NCBI RefSeq assembly: GCF_040126175.1
Contig: NZ_CP155828.1
Location: 434,001 to 498,000, forward strand
DNA: 64,000 nt
Direction of reading: 5' to 3'
From: Candidatus Phytoplasma solani
Lineage (GTDB): Bacteria > Bacillota_I > Bacilli_A > Acholeplasmatales > Acholeplasmataceae
Numbering within the stretch: the stretch's first letter is position 1; each line of letters opens with the position of its first letter. Below, in pieces: positions 19,957 through 29,883 of this stretch. The position numbers and the translations under genes are program-made. The notes under the pieces were generated by a model that was given only the letters and a program-made list of their open reading frames with translations, made no database searches and was not told where the DNA came from.

Positions 19957-20295
19957 ATGATTAATATAGATAATTTAAAAGTTATTAATTATTTGAATAA
20001 AAATTATTATTTAATTATTTCTGGTTTCAATTCCTTTTTTAGCTTGTTTGAAGGTTCTTATTTGCACATTAACAGAAGATATTATTCTTTTAGTTTGTTT
20101 ACAAAACGAAATACATTAGTTGTAACCTTTCGGTTAATTATTGGATTCTTTCATTTATTTTTTGACTATTCATTTTATTTTTGTTTCAGGTGGTTGCCGT
20201 TTTTGGTCCGGCGCCTATATTTAAACTTACAAAAAAAATTTTGTTTGACAATTGTTTTCTTTTTACTTTTTTTTATTTTTCGGCTCAATTCCTAA
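19957..20295 (+). CDS. Doubtful 112-residue hydrophobic ORF
   Basis: Reads as a Phe/Leu/Tyr-rich polypeptide with two or three hydrophobic stretches. The nearest purine-rich sequence (AACGAAAGGG) is about 18 bases upstream of the ATG, too far for a good ribosome site. The ORF contains a short GC-rich hairpin (20188-20216), strikingly unlike the surrounding DNA. It may be a non-coding leader RNA of the downstream gene, a pseudogene, or a small membrane protein. No family is recognised. Confidence 0.3.
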   Translation: MINIDNLKVINYLNKNYYLIISGFNSFFSLFEGSYLHINRRYYSFSLFTKRNTLVVTFRLIIGFFHLFFDYSFYFCFRWLPFLVRRLYLNLQKKFCLTIVFFLLFFIFRLNS

Positions 20296-20450
20296 TAATT
20301 TAATAATTTTTTTACACATCAAAATTACCATCAAAATCAACAAATATGGATCTTATAATACTCTTTTTTTAAGTTTTTTTGTTATATTTAAAATTATTTT
20401 AAAATATTTCATAAATTAAATAAAAATTAAAAAAGGGAGCTAATAATAGA

Positions 20451-22871
20451 TTGTCTGAAGAAAATAACATTATTAATGTTGTTGCTTGCGCAACAAATAA
20501 GGGAAAAGATGGTATTATAAATCATTTAAAAGATAACATAGAAGATTGTTATTATTATTTTAAAGAGGAAAATATTTCGGTTTTATCGAATCATTATTGT
20601 GAAATAACGATTAACGAAATGAAGAACCAAATATTTTTTAAAATAACCAAAACACTAGACAAAAACATAATTGGATTTAAATTTATCATAGAAAAAGAAG
20701 AAAATAAAGAAGAGAGACGAGAACAAAATACAGAAAATAATGATAACCAAACAATTAAAAAATTAGAGTTAAAAATAAAACTTATTACAAAGGAATTCGA
20801 AGAACATAAATATAATATACAACACCTAACAACCAATACAACAAAAAATGAAACAAAATTAGAAATCAATGAACAAAGAAATATTATTATCTATTTGATA
20901 AAATCTACTAAAAAAATGTTAAAAGATAATAAAAATGATTATTGTATAAATATTTTATTAAATCTTCTTCTTTTGCCAGAACTTTGCTATCATATGGAAA
21001 ATCTTTCAAAAATTTCACACACAAGTGAAAAAAAATATAAATATTTTATTAGTTATATAGAACAAATAACAAAATGGGATACAAATGTTGAGAATAATAA
21101 TTTTTTTTCTAAAACATTGATGTATCAACTAAGATGTGATTTATATCATGGAAATATTACTTTCTCCAAGTACAATTTTATATCAAAATCTAAAAAATCA
21201 AACGAAGACAACCAAACATATCCTTTTTACATAACAGAAGATTCAGTTCCGATAGAAAAAAACTATAATGAAGACAAAATACAATTTTATTATGAACGAG
21301 TTAAACAGATTGTAAATTTTTTTAAAATAACTTTAGATTTAAATATGGATTTCGAGGATAAATTTAATTATAATGTTATTTTCAATGAAATACCATTAGA
21401 AAAAAAACCAAAAGGTTTAAAAGGTTTAATAACAAATTTAATAACAAAAATAGATAAAATAAAAGAATTAATTAAACCCAATAATAATAATGATGATGAA
21501 ATAAATTTACAATATTTACAAAAATTTGCTAACTCAGCTTTTAAATTAAAAAAAAATCAATTAGATTTTTTATCCAAACAAATCTTAAATAATATAAAAT
21601 TTTTAATTAAAAAAAATAAGAAAAATAAAAAAAATGAAAAAAATAAAGATCTGCTTTATTCTGTTTTGAAGGAAAATTTAGAACCAAACGAAAGAAAAGA
21701 AAAAATAGAAAAAATAATCAAAAAAATAAAAAAAATTATAACACCAGAAAACATAACAAATAATGAAAATATATTCGCTATTTTATATCAATATAATTAT
21801 GAAATAAGAAAGTTATCTCTTTTGATAAAAAACATTCCCGAACTTATATCAACTAATAATGTTTCTTCTGATAAACAATATTTAGATAATAAAAATATAA
21901 TAGCAGAAGCATCATTTAACGCAATATTTAAAACTAAAACAAAAATATTAAACAATTTTAATAATAACATAGATGTTAAATCTTTCTTAAATGAAATTGA
22001 TTTATCTTGTTATATATATAAAAATAAATCCTGCTTTGAAAAAAATAAAAATAATAATTGTACCCAAATACTAAAAGATTTCATCGATAAATATAAAAAC
22101 ATTAATAAAGAAAACAATAAACATAATCGCTATTATAAAGAAATTAATAAGTTGTTAAAAACCGATATAACTGATATAAAAGAAATTAATATCGATGTTT
22201 TAAAAAACATTAATGATATATTTAACAAATTTAAAATAGAATATAAAGAAAATGGTACAGATAAATTGTTCAAAATGCTAACAGAAAACGACAAATCTAA
22301 AGTTTCAGACACAAATCAGTATTTAAAAAATATTATAAAATATGTTATTATTAATGAAATTAAAGAAACAAACTCCTCCGATGAAAAATTAATTAAAAGT
22401 TTTTCTACAAAAATAAAACGAAATAAAATTTTTAATAAAATATTTACAATTTATACGGGAACAATATCAAATGAGCTAAAAGACGAAAAACTAGAAAACA
22501 AAATACTTAAAGAAATAGAGAAATTAAAAAAAGGCAAAAATATTAAAACATTAAATAACACAAAAAAAAATTTTGCAGATGAATTAGAAAAAATAATAAA
22601 GGTAAGATCTAATAACAAACCGTCCACATTATTAAAAAATTTTACCCCTTTATTAAATTTATTTAAGAAAATAAAATCACCTATCATAAATATTGATATT
22701 AACGCTTTATTTAATTTTTTTTATAACTTTTTATTTAATAAAACAGAAAAATCTTGGTTAGACAAAAATCACAAAAATATTTTATTGTATAATTTAAAAG
22801 TTGATTTCGAAAAAATCAAACATGACCACAATCAAAAACCATTGCTTCCAAAAAATACACTTAGCAAATAA
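20451..22871 (+). CDS. Large Lys/Asn/Ile-rich protein with HEPN-like motif
   Basis: 806 residues starting at TTG with AAAAAGGGAG upstream (spacing about 11). Residues 165-240 look like a HEPN domain: a hydrophobic helix (CINILLNLLLLPELCYHMEN), an intermediate helix with FISYIEQITKWD, then LMYQLRCDLYHGN, giving R228-X4-H233, the RX4-6H signature of HEPN ribonucleases. N-terminal of this (85-145) is a charged coiled-coil-like stretch. The rest is lysine/asparagine-rich helical sequence with no recognised fold. Codon use differs from the neighbours (many ATA, AAC and AGA codons), suggesting acquisition by transfer. No partner antitoxin is evident; the flanks are the repeat-protein gene and lysS. 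HEPN proteins commonly act in RNA cleavage during toxin-antitoxin or phage defence, but that role here is inference. Confidence 0.7.
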   Translation: MSEENNIINVVACATNKGKDGIINHLKDNIEDCYYYFKEENISVLSNHYCEITINEMKNQIFFKITKTLDKNIIGFKFIIEKEENKEERREQNTENNDNQTIKKLELKIKLITKEFEEHKYNIQHLTTNTTKNETKLEINEQRNIIIYLIKSTKKMLKDNKNDYCINILLNLLLLPELCYHMENLSKISHTSEKKYKYFISYIEQITKWDTNVENNNFFSKTLMYQLRCDLYHGNITFSKYNFISKSKKSNEDNQTYPFYITEDSVPIEKNYNEDKIQFYYERVKQIVNFFKITLDLNMDFEDKFNYNVIFNEIPLEKKPKGLKGLITNLITKIDKIKELIKPNNNNDDEINLQYLQKFANSAFKLKKNQLDFLSKQILNNIKFLIKKNKKNKKNEKNKDLLYSVLKENLEPNERKEKIEKIIKKIKKIITPENITNNENIFAILYQYNYEIRKLSLLIKNIPELISTNNVSSDKQYLDNKNIIAEASFNAIFKTKTKILNNFNNNIDVKSFLNEIDLSCYIYKNKSCFEKNKNNNCTQILKDFIDKYKNINKENNKHNRYYKEINKLLKTDITDIKEINIDVLKNINDIFNKFKIEYKENGTDKLFKMLTENDKSKVSDTNQYLKNIIKYVIINEIKETNSSDEKLIKSFSTKIKRNKIFNKIFTIYTGTISNELKDEKLENKILKEIEKLKKGKNIKTLNNTKKNFADELEKIIKVRSNNKPSTLLKNFTPLLNLFKKIKSPIINIDINALFNFFYNFLFNKTEKSWLDKNHKNILLYNLKVDFEKIKHDHNQKPLLPKNTLSK

Positions 22872-22951
22872 AATTCTATAATTTATTTTTAGCTAATTAT
22901 AAATATTTTCAAAAATAGCAAAAGATGACAAATTACTGAATTAAAATAAGT

Positions 22952-22982
22952 AAAAGACACTTTTTTAAGAGTCTTTTTTTTG
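22952..22982 (+). terminator. Terminator after the HEPN-like gene
   Basis: AAAAGACaCT pairs with AGaGTCTTTT (one A-A mismatch) around a 6-base loop, followed by TTTTTTTG. Confidence 0.75.
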
Positions 22983-23162
22983 TTAATCTAAAATAATGAT
23001 AACAGTAATTAATAAAATCAAGATAATAAAGTTTTAAATTTGTAATTAGAAACAAGCTTTTTTTTATTTTAATTTATTTCTAATTTTTTAACTTTTCTTA
23101 TTTTTTTCTAAAAACAATTTTTTTTCAACGAAATATACGGTTAAAAAAACGCCATTTTTTGG

Positions 23163-23168
23163 TATAAT
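23163..23168 (+). promoter_or_regulatory. -10 element of the lysS promoter
   Basis: A perfect TATAAT 58 bases before lysS. The matching -35 region (GTTAAA at 23140-23145, 17-base spacer) is weak. Confidence 0.5.
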
Positions 23169-23225
23169 TAAGATTAATGTTTTAAAATAAAAAAAATAAA
23201 TTAACTAGATTTAGGAGAAGATAAA

Positions 23226-24734
23226 ATGACTAAAAAAATGACAGAACAAGAAGCTATTAGATATCAAAAAATCAAGAAGTTAAAAAAATTAAAAATTGAT
23301 CCTTTTGGTAAAAAATTTATTTGTTCACAAACAATTGAAAATCTTATTTTAAATTATCAAAATATAAATAAAGAAAAGTTAGAACAAACAAAAATTGATG
23401 TAGCTATAGCAGGAAGGATTGTTTTAAAAAGAGGGCAAGGAAAAGCTGGTTTTTTACATTTACAAGATTTTAATTTTAGAATCCAAGTTTATCTAAAACT
23501 TGATTTATTAGGTAATGATCCTTTTAGTCTTTATCAAAATTCTGATTTAGGCGATATTATAGGAATTAAGGGTTTTTTATTTAAAACTAAAACTCAAGAA
23601 CTAACAATTAAAGCTTTAGAATTTATTCATTTAACCAAAACTTTAAAACCATTACCTGATAAATTTCATGGTTTGCAAAAACGCGAAGAAATGAGAAAAA
23701 AACGTTATGTTGATCTTATTGTTAATGAGAAAAGTAGACAAGTTTTTTTTATTCGTAGTCTGATTGTTAAAGCAATTCGTAATTTTTTTGATAATGAAGG
23801 TTTTTTAGAGGTAGAAACTCCTATTTTGCAATCAACTTTGGGAGGGGCAGCCGCTAAACCCTTTATCACGCATCACAACGCTTTAAATTGTGACTTTTAT
23901 TTGAGAATAGCTACTGAATTGCCTTTAAAAAAATTGATTGTTGGTGGAATGAACAAGGTTTATGAAATTGGACGTCTTTTTCGCAATGAAGGGGTTGACG
24001 CAACTCATAACCCTGAATTTAGCACCATCGAAGCTTACCAAGCTTATGCAGATATGCAAGATATTATGGAATTAACTCAAAAATGTCTTCAATATGTTTG
24101 TCAAAAAGTGTTAAAAAGTTTAGATTTTAGTTATCAAAATAAAAAAATTAGCTTTCAAAATTTTCAAAAAATCAGCATGACTGACGCTATCAAAGATCAA
24201 ACAGGAATTGACTTTCAAAAACATTTATCTTTAGAAACTTGTTTGCAGTTAGCAAAACAACATGATATTAACGTTATGTCTCATTTTATTCAAGGTCACA
24301 TTATAGAAGCTTTTTTTGAAAAATATGTCGAAAATAAATTAATTCAACCTACTTTTATTTATGGACATCCAGTAGAAATTAGTCCTTTAGCAAAAAATAA
24401 CGAAAAAGATCCCCGTTTTGCCGACCGCTTTGAACTTTTTATTGATGGAAAAGAGTTTGCTAACGCTTTTAGTGAATTAAACGATCCAATAGAACAAGAA
24501 AATCGTTTTTTAAATCAATTAAAGCAAAAAGAATTAGGTAATGATGAAGCCAACGAAATGGATTATGATTTTTTAAACGCTTTAAGTTACGGAATGCCTC
24601 CAACTGGCGGCTTGGGAATGGGGATTGATCGAATAGTTATGCTTTTAACCGATACCGCCAACATTCGTGATGTTATTTTATTTCCTCATTTCAAAAATAA
24701 AAATGTTTTAAAAGAGAACCTTAAAAAAAAATAA
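23226..24734 (+). CDS. lysS: Lysyl-tRNA synthetase (class II)
   Basis: Charges tRNA-Lys; 502 residues. The N-terminal OB-fold anticodon-binding domain spans about 55-150 ([18 protein letters not shown]). Class II motif 2 is [18 protein letters not shown] near 250 and motif 3 is [14 protein letters not shown] near 465. GGAG lies 8-10 bases before the ATG. It is followed after 20 bases by dnaE, so the two are likely co-transcribed. Confidence 0.97.
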   Translation: MTKKMTEQEAIRYQKIKKLKKLKIDPFGKKFICSQTIENLILNYQNINKEKLEQTKIDVAIAGRIVLKRGQGKAGFLHLQDFNFRIQVYLKLDLLGNDPFSLYQNSDLGDIIGIKGFLFKTKTQELTIKALEFIHLTKTLKPLPDKFHGLQKREEMRKKRYVDLIVNEKSRQVFFIRSLIVKAIRNFFDNEGFLEVETPILQSTLGGAAAKPFITHHNALNCDFYLRIATELPLKKLIVGGMNKVYEIGRLFRNEGVDATHNPEFSTIEAYQAYADMQDIMELTQKCLQYVCQKVLKSLDFSYQNKKISFQNFQKISMTDAIKDQTGIDFQKHLSLETCLQLAKQHDINVMSHFIQGHIIEAFFEKYVENKLIQPTFIYGHPVEISPLAKNNEKDPRFADRFELFIDGKEFANAFSELNDPIEQENRFLNQLKQKELGNDEANEMDYDFLNALSYGMPPTGGLGMGIDRIVMLLTDTANIRDVILFPHFKNKNVLKENLKKK

Positions 24735-24754
24735 GGACAGCAAGGATTGTTATT

Positions 24755-27529
24755 ATGAGAGGTGTTTTTTATTTACAAAGTTATTATTCTTTATTACAAA
24801 GTCTAAATTCTTTAGAAAAACTAGTTTTAAAAGCTAAAGAAAATGATTATGATTTTGTAGCTTTAAGTGATGAATCTAATTTATATGGCATGCCAACTTT
24901 TTTGAAATTATGCCAAAATCATAAAATAAAACCTATTTTAGGTATCAAAATTAATTTTTTATGGAAACATCAAATAGGAGAATTTTTAGTTTATGCCAAA
25001 AACGATGAAGGAATTAAAAATTTAATCCAATTAGCAACTGTAAGCAAAAAAAAAAATCAAAACAACATTCCTTTAGAAAAAATTTCTCAATTAGGACAAA
25101 ATTTATTTATTATTATTACTGGTATTTGCCCTTTTTGGGAAAAGATTTTTGTAGGTAACCAAAAAGATGAATTTAATCAATTGTTAAAAGAGCTAAAAGT
25201 AATATTTTCTGAAATTTTTTTAGGAATTTCTTTCCAAAGTTTTTTTTTAGAAAAACTAACTGATAACATCTTTGAATTTAGCTCTCATTTTGGAATCCCT
25301 TGTTTACCTGTTCACAAAACTAATTATGATAATCCAAAAGCTAAAGAAGCTTATCAAATTTTAGCCCAAATGGAAAATAAAAAAATTGATTCTCAAATAG
25401 ATTTATCTTTTTTAACTAAAAATGAGTTTGACGCTAAATATCAAAAAAAACCACAAATCATCAACCCTTTAAAACAATTGATTACTAAAATTAATTATCA
25501 AACTGATTTGCCAAACAATTTTACCTTACCTTCTTATCTTGATTTTGTAGAAAGTAATAAAAAACAAAAAAAAGAAAACGAAATAAAAAAAGAAAGTATT
25601 TCTTCAAAAATAAGCAAAAAAACTCCTAAAAATATTACTTCCAAGAAATACTTAAAAAAAATAGCTTATCAAGGGTTAAAAAAAATTTTAACTTCCTCAA
25701 ACTTAAAATATGATCAATATCAAAAAAGACTTGACCAAGAATTAGCTATCATCAATGATTTAAATTACGAAAATTATTTTTTAATTGTTAGCGATTTAGT
25801 TAAATATGCTAAACAAAATAATATTTTAGTAGGTCCTGGAAGAGGTTCTTCTTCTGGTTCTTTAGTTTGCTTTTGTCTTGAAATTACAGAAATTGATCCT
25901 TTAAAATATCATCTTATTTTTGAAAGGTTTTTAAATCCCCAAAGAAAAACTATGCCAGATATTGACCTTGATTTCCCTGATAACAAAAGAGAAATAATAA
26001 TTAAATATATTTGTCAAAAATATGGGTTATCTCGTGTAGCTAATATTATTACTTTTGGTCGTTTCATCAATAAAAAAGCTATCATCAAAGAATTACTCAA
26101 ATTCAAAAAAATAATGCCTTTTCAAATAAAACAGCTTTTTAATTTCTTAGACAATAAAACCACACAAGCAACTAATAATTTAGACGACCAAATAAACAAT
26201 TTATTACAAATAGCATCATTTTTAGAAGGAGTGCCGCGATTTACAGGAACCCACCCTGCAGGAATTATTTTAAACAAAGATAACTTATTACAAAGCATCC
26301 CTTTACAAAAATCAAATTATCTAAATTTATTACAAACCCAATGGGAAGCATCAGATTTAGAATCAATGGGTTTGTTAAAAATTGATTTGTTAGGACTTCA
26401 TAGCCTTACTATCATCGAACAAATAATAGCAGCAATTAAAAAAAAAGAAATTACTTTTGATCTTTTTTCTATTTCTTTGGATGACCAAAAAACTTTTCAA
26501 CTTTTATCAAGTGGAAAAACATTAGGTATTTTTCAATTAGAATCTTACAACGCAAAAACCTTTTTAACCAAAATGGCGCCTCAAAATTTTGAAGATTTAA
26601 TTGCTTTATTAGCTTTAAATCGACCAGGACCGATTGATTCTTTTAATTTATTTTTAAATAATCGTAATCAAAATAAAAAGAAACAAACTTATTTTGATCC
26701 TCTTATTGATCAAATTTTAAAACCAACTTATGGTGTTATCCTTTATCAAGAGCAAATTATGCAAATAGTGGCTGCTTTTGCTAAATATAATCTAGCCGAA
26801 GCAGATCTTTTTCGAAGAGCTATCAGCAAAAAAGACAAAAAAGTTTTACTACAAGAAAAAAAATATTTTATTAAAAAAAGTCAAAAAGAAGGTCATGATA
26901 TCTTTTTATCAAACAAAATCTATGATTATATTTTAAAATTTGCTAATTATGGCTTTAATAAAAGTCATAGTGTTGCTTATTCTTTGATTAGTTATCGTAT
27001 GTCTTATTTAAAAACTCACTATTTTATCGAATTTATGATAACTTTATTAAACGATGCTTTAAACGACTCTTTACAAACTACCATTTTATTAAAAGAAGTA
27101 TCACAAGCCAATATTACTTTAGTAAAACCAAATGTTTTGTTTAGTTTAGATCAATATTATTTTAAAAATAAGCAATTGTTTTTACCTTTAAACATAATTA
27201 AAAGTGTTAGCAATAATTTTTGTAAAGAATTAATCAAAGAACGCCAAAAACAAAATTTTTTATCTTTTAAAGATTTTAAGCAAAGATTGTGTTTTTGTTT
27301 AAATGAAACTATTCTCACTAATTTAATTTTTAGTGGCGCTCTTGATCAAATGGGTTTAAATCGAAAAACTTTATTCCATAATCAAGATTTAAACGAAGTT
27401 AAATATTATAGCTTTTTGCCAAATCACATCATCATTTATCATCAAGAATTTTTACCACAGCAATTAAATGAAGCTGAAAACAAAGTTTTTGGTTTTAATC
27501 TCAATAATTACATAAAACAAAAAAATTAA
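24755..27529 (+). CDS. dnaE: DNA polymerase III alpha subunit, DnaE type
   Basis: Second replicative polymerase, thought in Firmicutes to extend primers before PolC takes over. The 924 residues are short for DnaE. The N-terminal PHP domain is degenerate: the usual HxH start is replaced by YLQSYYSLL, and the ALTDHGN motif reads ALSDESN, so metal-dependent activity is probably lost. The polymerase core is intact: GPGRGSSSGSLV, MPDIDLDFPD with the catalytic aspartates near 400, LNRPGPIDSF, YQEQIMQI, FRRAISKK and FNKSHSVAYS. The C-terminus stops after the helix-hairpin-helix region; the OB-fold and tau-binding part is missing or very short. Confidence 0.95.
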   Translation: MRGVFYLQSYYSLLQSLNSLEKLVLKAKENDYDFVALSDESNLYGMPTFLKLCQNHKIKPILGIKINFLWKHQIGEFLVYAKNDEGIKNLIQLATVSKKKNQNNIPLEKISQLGQNLFIIITGICPFWEKIFVGNQKDEFNQLLKELKVIFSEIFLGISFQSFFLEKLTDNIFEFSSHFGIPCLPVHKTNYDNPKAKEAYQILAQMENKKIDSQIDLSFLTKNEFDAKYQKKPQIINPLKQLITKINYQTDLPNNFTLPSYLDFVESNKKQKKENEIKKESISSKISKKTPKNITSKKYLKKIAYQGLKKILTSSNLKYDQYQKRLDQELAIINDLNYENYFLIVSDLVKYAKQNNILVGPGRGSSSGSLVCFCLEITEIDPLKYHLIFERFLNPQRKTMPDIDLDFPDNKREIIIKYICQKYGLSRVANIITFGRFINKKAIIKELLKFKKIMPFQIKQLFNFLDNKTTQATNNLDDQINNLLQIASFLEGVPRFTGTHPAGIILNKDNLLQSIPLQKSNYLNLLQTQWEASDLESMGLLKIDLLGLHSLTIIEQIIAAIKKKEITFDLFSISLDDQKTFQLLSSGKTLGIFQLESYNAKTFLTKMAPQNFEDLIALLALNRPGPIDSFNLFLNNRNQNKKKQTYFDPLIDQILKPTYGVILYQEQIMQIVAAFAKYNLAEADLFRRAISKKDKKVLLQEKKYFIKKSQKEGHDIFLSNKIYDYILKFANYGFNKSHSVAYSLISYRMSYLKTHYFIEFMITLLNDALNDSLQTTILLKEVSQANITLVKPNVLFSLDQYYFKNKQLFLPLNIIKSVSNNFCKELIKERQKQNFLSFKDFKQRLCFCLNETILTNLIFSGALDQMGLNRKTLFHNQDLNEVKYYSFLPNHIIIYHQEFLPQQLNEAENKVFGFNLNNYIKQKN

Positions 27530-27605
27530 AATAGAAAATTTAAGAAATAATTATGATAAATTTTAATATATACTTATTTGAAGAAAGTAGAAAAAATAAT
27601 TAATT

Positions 27606-28412
27606 ATGAAAAATAAATTATTTTTTTGATATCAAACATACTTTATAAAACAACGAAAAAAAAGTAATCCTTTCGCAAACCAAAAAGTTATTACACCAAT
27701 TATCACAAAACCCTAATAATATTTTAGGAATTGCAACAGGTAGAAAACGTAGAGGGCTTGAAGTTTTAAAAGAACTAAAAAAATTATTTCAGTATTTTGT
27801 TGTTTTTAATGAAGTCATCACTTTTTAAAAAAAAGAAATAATCATCCACAAAACCCCAATACTTCAAGAAGATGTCTTATAAATAAATAAAAAAGCTTTT
27901 GAACACCAAATAACAATTATTAATTTTTCTCTTCAACAAAAAGGATTTCTTTCTTGAATTGATCCCGATGCCAAAGAGTTTATTGCTAGTGGAACAAGGA
28001 ACAAAAAAACTTCAATTAAATTAACTTTAGCTCAACCAATCTATAAAATTAATTTATTTCACTCTAATTCTTTAAAAATAATTAATTTTATCAAAAAATT
28101 TTAATTAATTTAATAGTTATTTTTAAAAAAGTGGGATTGTAAGTCTAAGCGTCAAGGAAGTTAATAAAGCTTATGGCATTTTTTTAATTGAAAAAATGCA
28201 TCAACAACATCAATTAATTTGTATCGGAGATGGTTGTGTAATAATGTAAGAAATGTTTTTCAAGCAGCTCACTTGGCCATTGTCATTAAAAATACTAAAT
28301 ATAATTATTTAAAAAAAATAGCTAACTTAGTGGCTTCTGACATATAAGACAATAATTTATTTGATTTTTTTCAAAAAAAATGGCTTCATTTATTTTTAGA
28401 TATTAATTCATA
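27606..28412 (+). pseudogene. Broken Cof-type HAD phosphatase gene
   Basis: Several frames together spell a Cof-like HAD hydrolase: an N-terminal MKNKLFF.DIKHTLY (the FDIDGTL motif, altered and frameshifted), GIATGRKRRGLEVLKEL (motif II region), EFIASGTRNK, and near 28200 ICIGDGC followed after a frameshift by AHLAIVIKNTKYNYLKKIANLVASD (the GDGxND region). At least five internal stops or frameshifts are present, so no functional product is possible. It sits between dnaE and a small membrane protein gene. Confidence 0.85.
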
Positions 28413-28437
28413 AAAAAATAGAAAGGATATTCAAAAA

Positions 28438-28800
28438 ATGAATTCAACACCAAAAAAAGCTATCATTAAAAAAAATAATCTTCAACCTAACAATTGCAAT
28501 CCTTATCAAATTTTATTGCAAAATAAATTTTTTCATGTAGCAGTTTTTTGTGCTGCTTTAACCCTTAATTTAATCATCATTTATCTTTTTCGAAATAATT
28601 ATAATAATGATGATGAGTATAAAAAATTATCACAATTGCATTTAACAACTATCTTTTCTGGGATGTTTTTAGGAGGGGTTGTTTTAGGACTTAAAAAAGG
28701 TGCTTTAGGAATTTCTTTAGGAATTTTTTTAGGCGCTACTTTAGGTATGTGGTTGTCTTTGTTAACAGATGGTAAAATCATTTCTGGTATGATAATATGA
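28438..28800 (+). CDS. Small membrane protein of unknown function
   Basis: 120 residues. A polar N-terminus of about 30 residues is followed by one transmembrane helix (VAVFCAALTLNLIIIYLF), a charged loop, and a glycine-rich pair of helices (GMFLGGVVLGLKKGA and GISLGIFLGATLGMWLSLL). AGAAAGGA precedes the ATG. It ends 51 bases before pheS on the same strand and may share its transcript. No family recognised. Confidence 0.7.
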   Translation: MNSTPKKAIIKKNNLQPNNCNPYQILLQNKFFHVAVFCAALTLNLIIIYLFRNNYNNDDEYKKLSQLHLTTIFSGMFLGGVVLGLKKGALGISLGIFLGATLGMWLSLLTDGKIISGMII

Positions 28801-28851
28801 TGCAGCGCAAAAAAACAAAGATAAAAGAAAAGGAAAAAGAGTAATATTTTT

Positions 28852-29883
28852 ATGAAAAATAAAATTAAGCTTTTAAAAGACCAATTTGAACTTAGTTTAG
28901 CAAAAAATAAAAATAGCTTGGAAGATTTAATTTTTTTAGAACAAACATTTTTAGGGAAAAAAGGACTTTTGCAAGAGCTAAATCAAACATTAAAAAACAT
29001 TCCTTCAGAACAAAAACCTGTTATTGGTAAATTAATTAATGACTTTAAACAAGCAATTATCTACACCTTACAACAAGAACAAAAACATTTAAAAGAAAAA
29101 GCGCTTAATTTAGAATTAATGCAAGAAGATGTTGATGTTAATTTACCAGGTTTTAACTTTTTTTCAGGAAGTATCCATCCCCTTTATCAAATTATCGAAC
29201 AATTAGAAGATTTATTTTTATCTTTAGGATATGAAATTAAAGATGGCAACGAAATTGAAAGCGATTTTTATAATTTTGAAATGTTAAATATTAGCAAAAA
29301 TCACCCAGCCCGAGCGATGCAAGATTCTTTTTATATTGACTCAGAAAATCTTTTAAGAACCCATACTTCTAATATTCAAATTAAAGAGATGTTAGCTCAC
29401 CAAGGAAAACCATTGAAAATTATTTCTTCTGGCAAAGTTTTTCGCAAAGATAACGATGACGCTACTCATAGTCATCAATTTATGCAATTAGAAGGTTTAG
29501 TGATTGATAAAAAAATCAATTTTTTAGATTTAAAAGAAACTCTTTTAACAATCATTAAAGAACTTTTTGGTGATTCACAAGAAATAAATTTAAGACCTTC
29601 TTATTTTCCTTTTACAGAACCAAGCGTAGAAGTTGATTTAGTGATTAAAAAAAAAGACAATAGCAAAGAGTATTTAGAAATTTTAGGAGCTGGTTTAGTT
29701 CATCCTCAAGTTTTAATTAATGCCAATTATGATCCTGAAAAATACCAAGGTTTTGCTTTTGGTATTGGAATTGAAAGAATTGCTATGATTAAATATCAAA
29801 TTGAAAATATTCGTTATTTTTATCATAATGACATTCGTTTTTTAAAACAATTCGCAAGGAAGGTAAAACATGAAAATTCTTGA
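28852..29883 (+). CDS. pheS: Phenylalanyl-tRNA synthetase alpha subunit
   Basis: Catalytic subunit of the alpha2-beta2 enzyme; 343 residues. The N-terminal coiled coil occupies about 1-90. Class II motifs are present: DNDDATHSHQFMQLEGLV (motif 2 area) and FAFGIGIERIAMIKY (motif 3). The stop overlaps the start of pheT by 14 bases, indicating translational coupling. Confidence 0.97.
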   Translation: MKNKIKLLKDQFELSLAKNKNSLEDLIFLEQTFLGKKGLLQELNQTLKNIPSEQKPVIGKLINDFKQAIIYTLQQEQKHLKEKALNLELMQEDVDVNLPGFNFFSGSIHPLYQIIEQLEDLFLSLGYEIKDGNEIESDFYNFEMLNISKNHPARAMQDSFYIDSENLLRTHTSNIQIKEMLAHQGKPLKIISSGKVFRKDNDDATHSHQFMQLEGLVIDKKINFLDLKETLLTIIKELFGDSQEINLRPSYFPFTEPSVEVDLVIKKKDNSKEYLEILGAGLVHPQVLINANYDPEKYQGFAFGIGIERIAMIKYQIENIRYFYHNDIRFLKQFARKVKHENS

